Shown piece after piece: positions 1 to 13,400 of a stretch of 64,000 bases of DNA (within the stretch, counting starts at the first letter, position 1; each line of letters starts with the position of its first letter). The position numbers were made by a program, and so were the translations under genes. The notes under the pieces are model-generated. The model made no database searches. It saw only the letters and a list, made by a program, of their open reading frames with translations, and was not told the origin of the DNA. The DNA is from Gambelia wislizenii. Taxonomy: Eukaryota > Chordata > Lepidosauria > Squamata > Crotaphytidae. The stretch lies in NCBI GenBank assembly GCA_030847615.1, contig JAUMIR010000003.1, positions 71,248,001 to 71,312,000 of the forward strand, written 5' to 3'.

Positions 1-19
1 TTCACCAGGGAGTCAACGA

Positions 20-510
20 GCACAACCACCACCACAATGCCATATTCTTTGTTCTAAACCGGAGGATGGAAGCTGTTTGGCCAAGGCACCACTGAGTGAC
101 TAGGCTAGTTATTCCTTCTCCTTCCCCCTTGCTTTGCCATGGTGCTGACTGTGGTGAAGCTTAGCAAAGAGTCGACTGCGGCAACGTTGCTAGGCTTTGC
201 CCCGGACAGCACCATGGCAAAGTGAGAGAGGGTGGAAGCTATTTCACTGAGCAACTAGGCCAGTTATTCCTCCTCCTACCTTAACTTCACCATGGTAATG
301 ACCATGGCAAAGCCAAGCAAAGAACCAACTATGGTAAGTTGACTCAGCTAGGTTTCACCCTGGTCAGCACCATGGCAAACCAAGGAGAGGAGGAGGAATA
401 ATGTGCCTAGCCGCTCAGCAACACCTTGGCCAAACAGCTTCCACCTCCATTCAAACAAAGAACACAGCATTGTGGTTGATGTCATTGACTTCCTAGCAAA
501 GGGGAGGGCA
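20..510. repeat. Nested foldback (palindromic) repeat
   Basis: The left arm (about 20-120) and right arm (about 410-510) are imperfect inverted copies: both carry GGAAGCTGTTTGGCCAAGG, directly on the left and as its complement on the right, followed by a purine/pyrimidine block ending in TTATTCC. Between them two direct units of about 150 bp each start with TGGAAGCT and end near CAGCACCATGGCAAA. Within a unit CTTTGCCATGGTGCTG faces its own complement, so the block is a palindrome of palindromes. No coding potential is supported, and I cannot assign it to a named family. Confidence 0.7.
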
Positions 511-1049
511 CCCTGCATTTGCACCAACAATGTTAATCCACCCCCCCCCGTCTAGTAGGAAAATGTGAGGGTTCCAATGCAACGATTCTTCAAGCCTCCT
601 TCCCGCTGACATCTAGCAGGAGTGACATCCTCCACTTTTCCCCAGACAAGAGAGAAGAGAGGGCAGAAAGGGGCCAGTGTCCATCAGGCTGTACTCTCAG
701 GTCATTTCCTAGGCAGGGTGCATGTGTGTGTGTGTGCACGGAAAAGGCAGAGTCTACCTGGGAGAGACCCCACCTCTGCTCTCTTGAGCCTTTTAAATCA
801 CAGTACTGTATAACCAGAATCCATTAATTTGATGTGTTGTTGGAAGAGCAGATGTGTCAAATATATGGGTTCTGGGTATAATTTAGAATGGTCAAAAGAG
901 TGGGTCATTGAAAAGCGAGTTGTCAAAAAGCAGGGGATGCCTGTACACATAAAATGAGACAACAGTCAACAGTAATTTTTATTGCTATATGCTGCTTTGC
1001 AGAAAAATTCAGATATCTCCCCTCTGTAACTATTTAAGCATAGAATTAC
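510..1049. other. SAP130 intron 16 (partial), no gene seen
   Basis: AT-moderate intronic sequence downstream of SAP130 exon 16, with a short TG repeat near 728-740. A stretch near 925-945 ending GGGGATGCCTGTA resembles a decayed end of the Tigger-like elements found elsewhere in the window, but no matching partner end is visible. Confidence 0.4.
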
Positions 1050-1408
1050 CTGATACTGGTCGCGTTATGTCCATAGGCTCAACTTCTTCCTTTATTTTTA
1101 TCTCGGGCACAACAGGGCCCAGTACTGTAGAGAGGACACCACTTATTGTTGATGGAGGGGGAGGAGCAGTCACAATTGTGGCTGAAGTAGGCAGAGGAGC
1201 TGGAACAGTTCCTGGAATCGTTGATAGGGCTGTTGTGGGTTGGGAAGGTGGACTGGCTGCTGTGATGATTGTTGGAATGGCAGGTGGTGGCTGCTGAGAG
1301 GTAGGGACTGAGATAGGAGGCTGCTCATTGCTCTGAATAGACACTGCTTCCACAGACACAGTTACTGGAGTAGCCATTGATACATGAATTTCTGGCTTAG
1401 GTTTGGCA
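1050..1408 (-). CDS. SAP130: SAP130 exon 16
   Basis: Begins after ...TGTATCTAG at AKPKPEIHVSMATPVTVS and ends ...DITRPVS before a GTAATT donor. Encodes a Pro/Ser/Thr/Ala-rich stretch and then the acidic PEIKIKEEVEPMD segment. It is 359 nt, entering with 1 nt and leaving with 1 nt of a codon. It is the last SAP130 exon inside the window. Confidence 0.95.
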
Positions 1409-4400
1409 CTAGATACAAAACAAAAAGTTAGAGAATTCCCTTATCTAAGATCTTATAGCTAAAACCTTGTCAAAACATTGAAGGACGAGCCTCCATAAGA
1501 ATTGATATTTTTTTTCTTCTATTGAAAACACCATAAGTTTCCCATTTTGTTTTTAAGAGACATTACAGAAAAAAGTTTCACCCTGTCCCCAAACCCTGTA
1601 AGTACTTGTCAATAAAAGTTGTCATCCACATTTTGTACACTGTTTTCTAACTCTGGGTTGTCTAACTCTGCAGCCTTTTAGTGACAAGTTCTTTGAAATC
1701 CCTCCATCCCAGTCATACACACAAGCAGTGTTCTCTCAGTAAAGGCATCCAAACAGGAATCAGCAGACTGTAAGTATGAAAGCCAAAATTTAGAATAAGC
1801 ATTAAAAATCATTAAGGGAAAAAACTGTAGAACAGTTCAAAGAAGACTACACATTCTCAGTAGGCTGGACACAGAATAGACTGACTGGCTGCTGTGGGAA
1901 AAATGAAATCAAGGATGTACATGGAATGAAGTATCCTGAAATGTGCCATAGTTGGTTACTATCTGAAAGAGGAATGTTTCTCTACTCTGCAACATTTTGT
2001 TGGAAATTTGATATTTTCTATTACATATGGCTTTCTACAGGGATAATCGGTGACTGCAATCAATCATCTGGGAGACAGTGGTACTAGTCAAAAAGGCATG
2101 ACAACCTGGAAAAATGTATAGCATGCAAGTGCTTGGGGAGGAGGGATTTAACAAGAAAGAGCACAAAGCTGTGAAACTTCAGCAGCCAAGAATGCAACTT
2201 ACACATTTCAATGAACATTTGCTCAGCTTCCATATACCCTAAAACTAATATTTACCAGTTATATATACAGCAGCCATATTTACTATTTTGCAGTACATGA
2301 AAGCCAGTGGCTCCCAAAAGCCTTGAATCTTTTATGCATCACTGTACTGTGAAGTCTTACCCAGCTGGTCTTGGTGATCCAGATGTACTCCTCACAGAGC
2401 TTTCCACTCGAGTGCCAGCCACCTCAGGTGGCTGAGGAGGAATGAGGTTTTTCCTAATAGCCAACCTGTCAAAAAAACATGAAATGTCTGTGATAAGCAT
2501 GCAAATCTAAATGCCAAAGAATGAGTATTTCCATATGTAAATAGAATTGATCCCCATTCCTTAAAAATGAGGCTGGATCCAGATTACTCATACTAAATGT
2601 AGTCGCATTCAAAACAATGGAATGAAAGTTAGCTATGACTTACAATGCCCCAGATTTGAATGAGACTACTCTAATTATAAGCAAATCTGGATCCTACTAT
2701 AAATTATTAAGACTCCAGGTATTTTAACTACTCATTTCTCCTGTATTTCTAGCCCATTTAACAGTTTTAGTCTTCATATGTTTGCAAACAGGATAAAGGT
2801 TGAAAAATTCCAGTTTCTAGATAAAACTTGCAGGTATGTTTTAAAAGTAGGCAGTCAAACTAAAGAAACGCAAGACCAACTATTACAGCACGGTTTCCTT
2901 CGTATGTCAATTGCATCCAATACGAACCATAAGCAGCATGAAGCTGTTGTGTAGTTGTACACAAGTCATAACTATTATCGCAACTGGAATCTTACTTACC
3001 CATCTGTAGTGGGCTTCTTCCGGAGAATGCTTGGGCGAGGGGATGAACCTTGAGCTGGTGTGCTAGAACTAGAACTCTGGCTATGGGTTTGCACCACTGT
3101 AGTTGAAGCTGGGGCAGTGTTGAATGTATTGCTAATTGGATTGGCCATTATAGTGGCTCCATCTGCCAAGACCACTAGGTGAAAGGAACAAACATACAAA
3201 GTGAGCAGAAGGAATGGAAGATAAACCAAATGCTGATTCTAGTAAAAATAAAATGTCTGGATATTGCTGTTCATTCTGTGCTTCCTCCACAAACACCTTT
3301 GTTTCTTACAATCTACAGCTCAGTGCTATGCACCTGTACAGCAGGACCCCCATAGCCACTGAGGATTGGTTCTGGGGTCCCCATGAATGCCATAAACTGT
3401 GGATAATAGCGAACGCCATTGAAAATAATGGTTAGAGAGGACACATTTTCTAGGAAGACTCTACGGTAGGTGTGCTATTTTGTGTCCCATGGATAATTGA
3501 ATCAGTGGACAATGAATCAGTGGATATGGGGGTCCAAATACTCAGAAGTACATCAAGATTGTGCTCAATGGGTGATTTTTTATAAAAATGATAGTATTTT
3601 ATAGCAGCTCTAATTAGCACTAGCTTTTTTTAAAAAATCTCTTAATTAACTTGATCACAAACGCTTTTTCTGGAAGATGGGAGACAGCAGATGACTTTTG
3701 CTAAACAGAAAAATAGGCAACTGTGTCCCTTCTTCAGCTTTACTACAGGTCAATAACCTTTCAACTTTCTCTGTGCTGACTAGGACTAATGAAAGTTGTA
3801 GGCCAAAAATAGAGTGGCACAGTTGTCCAATTCTGAGTTAAGAAATGCTAATTTAGGATACTCTGTAAATCTTGTATCGGCTAAAAAAATCCTGTGTGTG
3901 CTCATTAATGTGTTTCATTGGACAATGAAACAGCAAGACACTGACAGCCCAATCCTTTGCATGTTTCATCAAGAATCCCAACATGTTCAACATACATTTT
4001 GTACAGGTAAGTGTGCACACTACTGCAGTTACAATTATATAATTAATAAGCCAAGAGGAACAGTTTATGATTCCCCCCCATGTGAAAATTGTTGGTTAGT
4101 CCTTTTCTACATGCCCCTTTCAAGTGTGATGTGGTGGGTGTCTATTAGAGAGCCTTTTCAGTTATGGTGTCCTGGTGGGAGAATGCTTTTCACACAGAGA
4201 AGATTATCAGACATGTTTAAAGTGGCGTTACAGGAATGCCAGATCACAAAAGGGCTCCCTCATTAGACAACATCGTCCCCCATTGCTGTACACCTGTTCT
4301 GCTCCATTCTGCCAGCGCTGCTTTTTACTGATGGGAGAAGCTGTCACTAGATCTCCCCATTCCATTTCTGTCACAGATTTCCATGCATGAGACAAGGTGC

Positions 4401-7400
4401 CCCGTTTCGCTGGCGAGATCCCAGTGTCAATGGGAGATCCCTGCCGGAACATTTCCGGGTGAGACTGGGACATCCAGGTAAGTGATACACTTTTTATGGC
4501 CCTCCCTAGGTTACCTTAACATTTTAAAGTGTTTTTTTCTGCTTGCTGTCACTTTTTTTGGTTATTTTTATTTTTGAATTTCCCGTGCTCACGTCTTCTC
4601 ACAAGAATCAATGGGATCTCAACCCAGGAATTGAAGGGAGCTCCGTTAGAGCTCCATTCACTCCTGGGCTACCGGAACGACATTAGAGAAGGTAAGTGCA
4701 GTGGGGAGGATGATTGTGGCAGGCCAGGGACAGGACAGGGTCAGGAGTAGAGATTGTAGGACAGGAACGCTTTTTTCATTCCTGTCTAATAATCTGCAGA
4801 GGCTCACCTCACACCTACACTGTGGCCTTTCAAGCATCGGGCAAAGACTATTTGGGGTGGGGAAATCCCAGTCTTCTCATTCTTAAGACCTTTTAGTGCT
4901 TTAACATCTTTGTACTAAACTATCTAGTTCGTGGGCTGCTCTTCGCTGCTGCTGCCCTTGTTGCCCACACAGAAGCAGCTCTGCAGCGCTTAACATCCTG
5001 CTTCGCAACAGCTGAAGAGCTGTTTGGGCTGGAAGTCAACCTGAAGAAAACGGAAGTTCTTTACCAGCCTGCACCACAGGATGAACACCATCATCCCCAT
5101 ATTGCCGTTGGCAGATCTGTGCTTAAGTCCGTTCAGCAGTTCACCTACCTGGGAAGCATCATCTCCTCAGATGCCAAGATTGACAAAGAGATCGATCACA
5201 GATTAGCAAAGGCATATAGCGCATTTGGAAGACTTTACAAAAGAGTCTGGAGTAATAAACACCTGAGGCAAAGCACAAAAATCAGTGTGTATAGAGCCAT
5301 TGTACTATCTATTCTCCTTTATGGGTCTGAAACATGGGTCACCTATCGCCACCACTTATGACTCCTCAAATGCTTTCATCATTTGGAGCGTGGTGGGATC
5401 TCCTTCCTTGGAGATCTTTAAACAGAGGCTGGATTGCCATCTGTCGGGGATGCTTTGATCAAGATTTCCTGCGTGGCAGGGGGTTGGACTGGATGGCCCT
5501 CGTGGTCTCTTCCAACTCTACAATTCTATGATTCTATGATTAGCGCTGTATATGCACAATCCTAAATATACATTGGACTGACTATGTGACGAATGTTGCT
5601 GTCCTTGAACAAGCAGGGATCACCAGCATTGAGGCCATGATATTGAGAACACAGCTGTGCTGGGCAGGGCACGGCACGTTTCTAGGATGGAGGACCATCG
5701 CCTCCCAAAAACAGTACTCTATGGTGAACTCGCCACGGGTCAGTATAAGAGGGGTGCTCCAAAAAAGCGATACAAGGACTCCCTGAAATAACATCTCAGG
5801 CTTGGCCAAATTGATCACCAACAATGGTCCGCCCTGGCCTCACATCGGGAGGCATGGAGACGCACTATCCACAATGCTGCAGCCTTATTTGAGAACTCAC
5901 GCCGAACAAGTCTTGAAGAGAAATGACAACGCAGAAAGAATCACAACCCGGAAACATCACGCAAGGAGACCTTCTGCTGTGCTCTCTGCAACCGGACTTG
6001 TTTATCTTGGATTGGCCTTTTCAGTCATCAGCGCGCTTGCAGAAAGCGTGGGATGAGTCCTTCCTGAATCTTCGTTTGTGAAGAAAAGCCAGAGAGAGAC
6101 AAATCCTGCCTCTTCTGTGGCTGCTTTATTTTTAGTGTGTTTTTTATTCCAGCTTTTATTCTGTTTTAGATTTCATAGTTTATTCTAAATAGATAAACTT
6201 GGTGTTGGTGATAACATTTAAAGTCCTAAATGGCTTCAGCCCTTGATACTTGGTAGAGCGCTTTTATCTCTCTATGCCTGCTAGAGAACTGAGATCTGTT
6301 GGAGCAGCCCTGCTCTGTATCCAACCAGTAGGGGAAATACATTTTGTGAGGACATGGGAGAGTCCCATGTCTGTGCTGACAACCCAGTGGTGGAATTCTC
6401 TCCCTCTGGAGGCCTGATTTGGCGCTGAAATGATCCCAATGTTGGTGCCAGACAAAACCTGGCTTTTTATTAAAGCCTTTTGGCAATGGCAATTTGGCTT
6501 AATTAATTTTATCCAGGCTGAACATGTTCTAAGGTTAGATTATTTTTTAATTGCTTTCACCAGTTTTTAAGTTGTCCTGTTTTTAATTGGTAATCTATTT
6601 AATATATTTTAATCTTTTAAATTCTAATTTATTTTATGTTTTAAATTTATTTTATTGTAAGCTGCCCTGAGATCTTTGGATAATTGGATGGGACAGAAAT
6701 ATTTTAATACACCAACCAACCAACCTTGGTTACTGGATGCTATATAAACATTTTAAATAAGATAAATGAATACCTGATGCCTTGTTTTCAGTCTGTGGCT
6801 GCTGAGTGCTCAGTGGTGCAGGCTGAAGACCTTGTGTGCCAATTGGTGCAGCTGGATGCAGCCCCTGGGTTCCAATTGGTGCTGACTGAATTCCTTGTGC
6901 ACTGATAGGTGCTGGCTGTATACCCTGAGCACCGATTGGTGCAGACTGGATGCCCTGTATATGGCGGGCATGAGACGCATCCACTGTCATGAGCTGCATG
7001 GGATTCAGATGGACTGTCGAGGCTACTCCTACTCCAGTCTGAGCTGCTATAGCTGAATTGGGGGCCTGAGCTGAAACTAGAGCAACACATTTAATTAGTT
7101 CTACACAAAACAAGGCAGCTTGTTATGCTGTGCTGCCAAGTAATATTGTGATTCAGTATTTAAATGTATTTGCACATCTGTGGTCCTGCTGAAGATGCCA
7201 AGCTTTTAATTAAAATTCATAAGGTAGTTCTTAAAACTTTGGATGTTGCAGTAACAAAGGCGGCTTCATATTGCTAAAACGGCATTATAACAACCTTAAT
7301 GAGTATTATTGGCATTATGCTACTCAAAAGAAATACAGAGTATTATTGGCATTATGCTACAAAAGAAATGCTACTCAAAAGAAATCCCTCCACATTCGCG

Positions 7401-10400
7401 AACCTGACATTCGCGGTTTTGATTCTTCGCGGTTTTGATTCTTCGCGGTTTTGGGAGGCCCCCCCGGTCCCCCCAAAAACCGCGACACGGGGCCTCCGGA
7501 GGCCCCGTGAAAGCCCTGGGACCGAGCGGGGAGGGCCGGGGAGGCCTCCACGGGGCCTTCTGAGATCCGAAGGCCTTGAGAGGGAGGGGGGAGGGCTGGG
7601 AAAGCCTCCGCGGGTCCTTCGGAGACCCTACGGAGGCCCCGCGAAGGTCTTGGGAGGGAGGGGGTAGGACCGGGGAGGCCTCCGCGGAGCCTTGCGAGGC
7701 CCCACGAAGGCCTTGGGGAGAACCGGGGAGGCCTCTGCGGGGCCCTGCGAAGGCCCGGTGAGGGAGGGGGGAAGGCCGGGAGACCTCCGCGGGGCCATGC
7801 TAGGCCCCACGAAGGCCAGGGGAGGGAGGGGGGAAGGCCCGGGGAGGGAGGGGGGAAGGCCCGGGGAGGGAGGGGGGAAGGCCCGGGGAAACCTCCGCGA
7901 GACCCCGCAAAGGCCCGGGGAGGGAGGAGGGCCGGGGAGGCCTCCGCGGGGCCTTGCTAGGCCCCACGAAGGCCAGGGGAGGGAGGGGGGAGGGCTGGGG
8001 AGACCTCCACGGGGCCTTGCTAGGCCCCACGAAGGCCCCGGGAGGGAGGGGGGAAGGCCCGGGGACAATAATAATAATAATAATAATAATAAAATTTTAT
8101 TTCTATCCCGCCCCTCTGCAACACAATCGGGGCGGCTTACAATATAAAAATTCCATAGTCCCAGTACCCTAACCCACCCACCCCTTAAAATAATATTAAA
8201 TTATAGAAGATTAAAAACATACAACAATTTAAAATAGATAAATTGAAAAGACAAAAATTAAAACATACAATGGTTAAAAAATCTAGTTGCCGCTTAGAAA
8301 GGACAGCCGAGTCTTGGGCCGGGATAGTTATTCAGGGAAAGCCTGCAGGAAAAGATCCGTCTTGACAGCTTTTTTAAAGCTGTCTAAGGTGGTAATAAGG
8401 CGCTAGGCCCCACGAAGGCCCGGGGAGGGAGGGGGGAGGGCCGGGGAGGCCTCTGCGGGGCTCCTCGAAGGCCTTGGGAGGGAGTGGGGAGGACCGGGGA
8501 GGCCCCGTTGAGGGCTTGGGCGGGAGGAGGGAGGGCTGGGGAGGCATCCACGGGGGCTCGGGAGGGTCTCCAGAGGCCCCGGGAAGGCCTAGGAAGGGAG
8601 TGGGGAGGCTGGAGAAAGGGACTATGGGGCCTCCGGAGGCCCCATGGTCGCTATGGTAGGGGAGGGGGAGGGCAGTCGTTATCCGCGGATTTTTCACATT
8701 CGCGGGGGTCCGTGGAACGTAACCCCCGCGAATGTGAAGAGACGACTGTATTAAGTTTCAAAACAGCCAACTCAAAGAAGAAACTGTCAACTCACAGGCT
8801 GGGGCCAGTTATCATCGATTCTTCAATTAGCTGAAGTACTGTAGAATGGGCTATAACTGAACAATAGGCCAAGCTTCTGCAACCAATAATTGAACCCTGA
8901 AACTGTAGAGCTAATGTAGCATGGTATAAATTATAGCACAAATTAACTCAAACTGCCTTTCAGCTTTGTATTCACTGGACTGACTTGGGCAAGCCACTCT
9001 GGGACAGTTAATTTGTAATAAAAAATCAGTAGAGTCTTAGTTTAACGTTCTTAGACTAACCACAATTTGCCAGTTGAAATGAAACAGTAAGCCCATTTTC
9101 AAGAAAGCAGCATATCAAAGTAGGGCATGTAAGAAGAAACAGAGTGAGCAAGCACATGTGAACTCACTTGATCTCACAACCTAAGTATTCGCATCTGCAA
9201 TATGCAAATAAAAATACTAGCCCCTTACATAGCTGTCTATTATAGAAATAATGCATATTAAACATATTTTTCAAATGGATAATGCATTTTTGAATTTCAG
9301 TGAACTGACCAGCAGTAAATAATACAGAATCCTTCTGGGGCATTACACCAATGTAAAAATAGTGGCTCAATGGCTGCACTTTCTCAGAGGTTGTATAAGG
9401 TCCTTAGAGCAGCCAATCATTCCACAAGCACAAACACAGTTCCTGCTCTCACTTCTGACCTCGGGTGTGGAGAACTAATTGACTGCTGCAAAATGGATGA
9501 AACTAGCTAACACACATTACATTGCTAACACACATTAGCTAACACACATTGGAAGCTGCTTAATGCAGTGTAGATGTGTAAACTGCTACTGCTTAAAACA
9601 ATTTGTAAGCTGCTCTGATAATTTATACCCCGCTTTTCAGCCACAAGGCTAATAATAAAAATAAAAATATTTTTAAAAAACCTCAGGGCCATGGTGTTCC
9701 TAACATGAGTGCTTGAACAACTGTAGAATCCAGCATAACTATGCTGGTATATGTTTATGCCACACTAAAAATGCACAGAACCTTGGGCTATACATTCTCC
9801 AATTACAAATAAAGACATTTGTTTCTCAAAGTACCTGCATTTTGTATTTTGCATCATCAGTATCTACAATGAAGTAGAAAAAGCTTGGCAGCAAGTTCTT
9901 TAAAATATTGATGTTGCTGCAGTATTTGCCTTTCCTTCTTGCTTGTAATTTTCCACAGTAGTACGGAACCACATTTACCCCTTAAAAACAACTGTTTATG
10001 GGAAAGCTGCTGCTTTAAAGCAGTCTGTAAATCAGTTAACTTAGTGATTTCTTACCAGGATATTGGCGGATAGTGGACACAGAGCTGGTAATAGGTGTGT
10101 AAGTGTGGGCAGTCAAAGGGTAAGAAGGCGGATATGTTGGTAAGAAGTATTGGAATTGAACAGGCACTGACTGTCTACAGAGGGGAAGATAAGTTAAGTG
10201 TTAGAAACACTTACTATAGTTATAACCACTTAATGTACTACAGTAACGACTATTAAACTTTACTGTAATGCAAACTGCTTTTCTGGTTTGCTAGTTTCTT
10301 TCATTCACCAGATTTTATTACTTTGGAAGATCAATTGAAAAGCCTCTTAATTCATAATCAACTCCTTATACATTCCAACACAGCTGTACAGTATAATGAA

Positions 10401-13400
10401 GTCAAAAGAGCAAACAGATGGGGAGAAGAGAAAGTTTCAAGGTTGCACATGTTGCACATTGCTATATAATGGAAAAGTTCAAACAACAAGAACAGTCAAT
10501 GATCATCAGGAATACTGGCTTAGTGACTAAGGGCAGTGTCCTAGTGCTCACTACTTGGTTTTTCCTGCTAGTAGTGGAAGCAGCTAAACAAAACATGGAG
10601 CTTTGATGTGCAATGTAAACACAGTGGCTTTCCCTTGTCTGTTTCATGGTGCTTCTTTCCCAGGAAACCAAAGTAAGACTCCACAGTGTGTTGTTTGTTT
10701 TTCAGGCTTCTTGGGAAACAAAGCAGAAACAGGAAAGTGTCCTTTTTCAGATAACACAGTAAAAAAGCAGGGAGCAAAATTCCCTGGTTTGTTCAGCCAC
10801 TCCTGCTGCAAGCAGGCATGATTGAGTAGGGCACATCAGCATGCTACTAGTAGCCAATAAACTAGGATTCCTGTGGCTTATCACATCATGCAACCATATC
10901 TATTCTGTTAGGACACCATTTAAAAAAAAAATAGGTCAGCACTATTGACAATTAGCCCTGAAGGAAACCTGACAAACTTTTCCGTGACATGGGCACATGA
11001 AAATACTTCATACTTATCTACTGCATAGGAATACATCCTCTTTTCCTTTTCTCTGTGATTCCCCCAACTTATCTTTGAACACAAAAGGAGTTGACAGCAC
11101 AGTTCATGCTTTTGTAATTTCCCTGAACCAAAGCTACTGAACTAAACTGCAGAATTCAAGGCACTCTATCCATAACTGAAAGAACAAGAATTATCAATTG
11201 TCTCTTGGCCACCTTAGCAGCTTTATGACTAGATAGGTCCAACATTTCCAAAATCTACAAGGGTTTCTCAACAGGAATATGCAAGAGCTTATACCTAAAT
11301 CAAGTGGGAAATCAAATTATTTAATTTAGTTAATGCAACTATGCTTACACATAATATACACAGAGCCAAGCTTCTATTATATAAGCAAATACATTCAGTT
11401 ACCTATTATCATTTCTAGCCTCCATTGCAACTGGATTTGGAGATGCCCGATGTCCAGATATAGGAATAAGATTACTCCTCTCTGCAGTGTAGTCAGACTG
11501 GATGCGAGGAGAAGTGTGTGTGATTTGCTGAGGGACCACTTTTGCTGCAGAATGAGAGAAGACATCCCAGTTATTTCGATGCAGACTAAACAAATGATAC
11601 CAGCAATTGAAAGAGAGTGAGAAAGCCAAATCCCTCTGTGTTGTTTCCTTTCACAAAACCACAGTTCACAAGAATTTGGATTTGGAAACTTAAGTATTTT
11701 TGAATTTGCTGAAAATGTGATAATGTATCTAATCCATTTTGTTCCCTTCCCCCCTGAACATAAAAGGATAGATTAAATGCTACAGATAAAATGAAAGCAT
11801 AGCTCAGAAGCAGTACTCTCTCACCAACAGGGATGTTTGAGGTGGTCACAGCAGTTGCATGAGATGAGTGTGAGGGCACAGTAACGGTGACAATCGTACT
11901 TGTAGGCGCTTGAGTGTGAGATACAGAACCTGAAAGGAAAAAAAATATATGGATGCAGTTTAATTTTCTTCAGTATCTGTGCCTTTAAAATGAAGAAAAT
12001 GTAGATCACAAATAGGTAAATGTCCAGGTGAAAAGTATCTTCCTCTTCTCCCAGAAACATAGTGGTCTGCAAACAAGTTCAAGCCTTCTCCCCCTCTTGT
12101 GTGGTAACTGATGCATTTTAGTACTCCCTGTCAGACTGCTTTCTGAAACAGTATGTTGAAATCAGTGTATAATGACTTTATTGTTGTAGTCAACAATTGA
12201 GAGATAAGGGGCTTTTTTGTTTACCAAATTATTTCAACCCTTACAACTGCTCTTAATTTTTACACAAAGATACTACAAGAGGCGCTAAACTGTAAATACT
12301 CACCAGCTGTAGTTGCTGAAGGAATGCTATTAGTTGCTAAAATAGGTGCTACTGTTGCTGCTGCCACTGGAGTACCAGTACTAAAAATTGTTTTCTGTAG
12401 AAAAAAAGTTGTATGTCAAGAAACTGTTGCTGGTATGTTTTATGATAGTTGGCTTCAATACCTTGCTGAAATGAGTCTAATCACTAAGGTACTAGCTCAC
12501 TGTGAACCCCTATTCGATGGGTATACAGACTTTAAAAGCCCATGATAGCCAGAAGCAGAAAACAGCATGAAAAAAAACCACCCCTTTTTGTAATGTTTCA
12601 CCTGAGCCATGGTATGAAGCTGCTGTTTTTGTGCTCCTATGGCTGGATGAGAAGGCAGGGTAATTCTGGTTGCTGTATCCCGTGGCTGTGCAGGACGCTG
12701 AATACTGATAGGTGCAGAAGGCGGGTGCTGCTGAATTGACAAAGTTGGCCGGCTGGGAAAAAAACCAGATATTATTTTGGTTAAGACTCAGTGAACCCCT
12801 AACGCAGGAAGAAACATCACAACTTATTGTAGCATGGTCTTCTTGTTGTATGTTACGTGAATGTACTAACAGTAAATGCAGAATGCAATGCATTATTTCT
12901 CAGGACCATTTGACATTACATGACCACAACATGGAATGGTGCTTTAATGATCTGCACAGCAAGATGCTCCACACAGAATGGCTTGCCACATCGAGCAGCT
13001 GCTTTTAAAAGAAAGTTTTGAAAGCCTCCTTGTGATCACCATCTTATGGAAAGTGGTCCTCAGCTGCATTACCTATCCATACCTTTTTATATGCTAAGGC
13101 TATAATTTGAAATACATAATTTGAAACTTACTAAATAAAACTGGACTTACTTTCAAATAAACAAATACAGGACTGCATTTTTAGTAGGCATAAAGAATAT
13201 TTGAATTACTCAATGCCACACTCAGTGGTTGTTACCTAAGAGTAGATTCTGTAGCATGTGTTGTTGTTGTAGTAATAACAGGTGACTGGGCCCTTGTTGC
13301 TGAGACTGTTGCTACTACAGCAGGAGGAATAGTACTTGAAGTTGTCACAGCAGGCCGGGACTGTATAAGGAAGGAATAAACAGTGATATCATTGAGGCTT

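Larger units (their letters stand above)
7384..8750. mobile_element. Tigger-like element B carrying a GC-rich array
   Basis: Left side reads TCCCTCCACATTCGCG; right side ends in the complement, CGCGAATGTGAAGAGACGA then CTGTA. The subterminal part near 8697-8735 forms a hairpin (CATTCGCGGGGGT facing ACCCCCGCGAATG). The interior is a G-rich minisatellite with repeated GGCCTCCGCGGGGCCTTGC and GGGAGGGAGGGGGGAAGGCC units, interrupted at 8066-8396 by an L2 piece. Long open frames on both strands here are products of the repeat, not genes. Confidence 0.75.

Noticed and set aside
3814..4266. 150-codon plus-strand open frame
   Set aside because: Inside a SAP130 intron on the opposite strand, no recognisable domain, no codon or conservation support visible.
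7576..8697. Open frames of 60-150 codons on both strands in the GC array
   Set aside because: Low-complexity products of the minisatellite; one frame even runs through the (AAT)n tail of the inserted L2.
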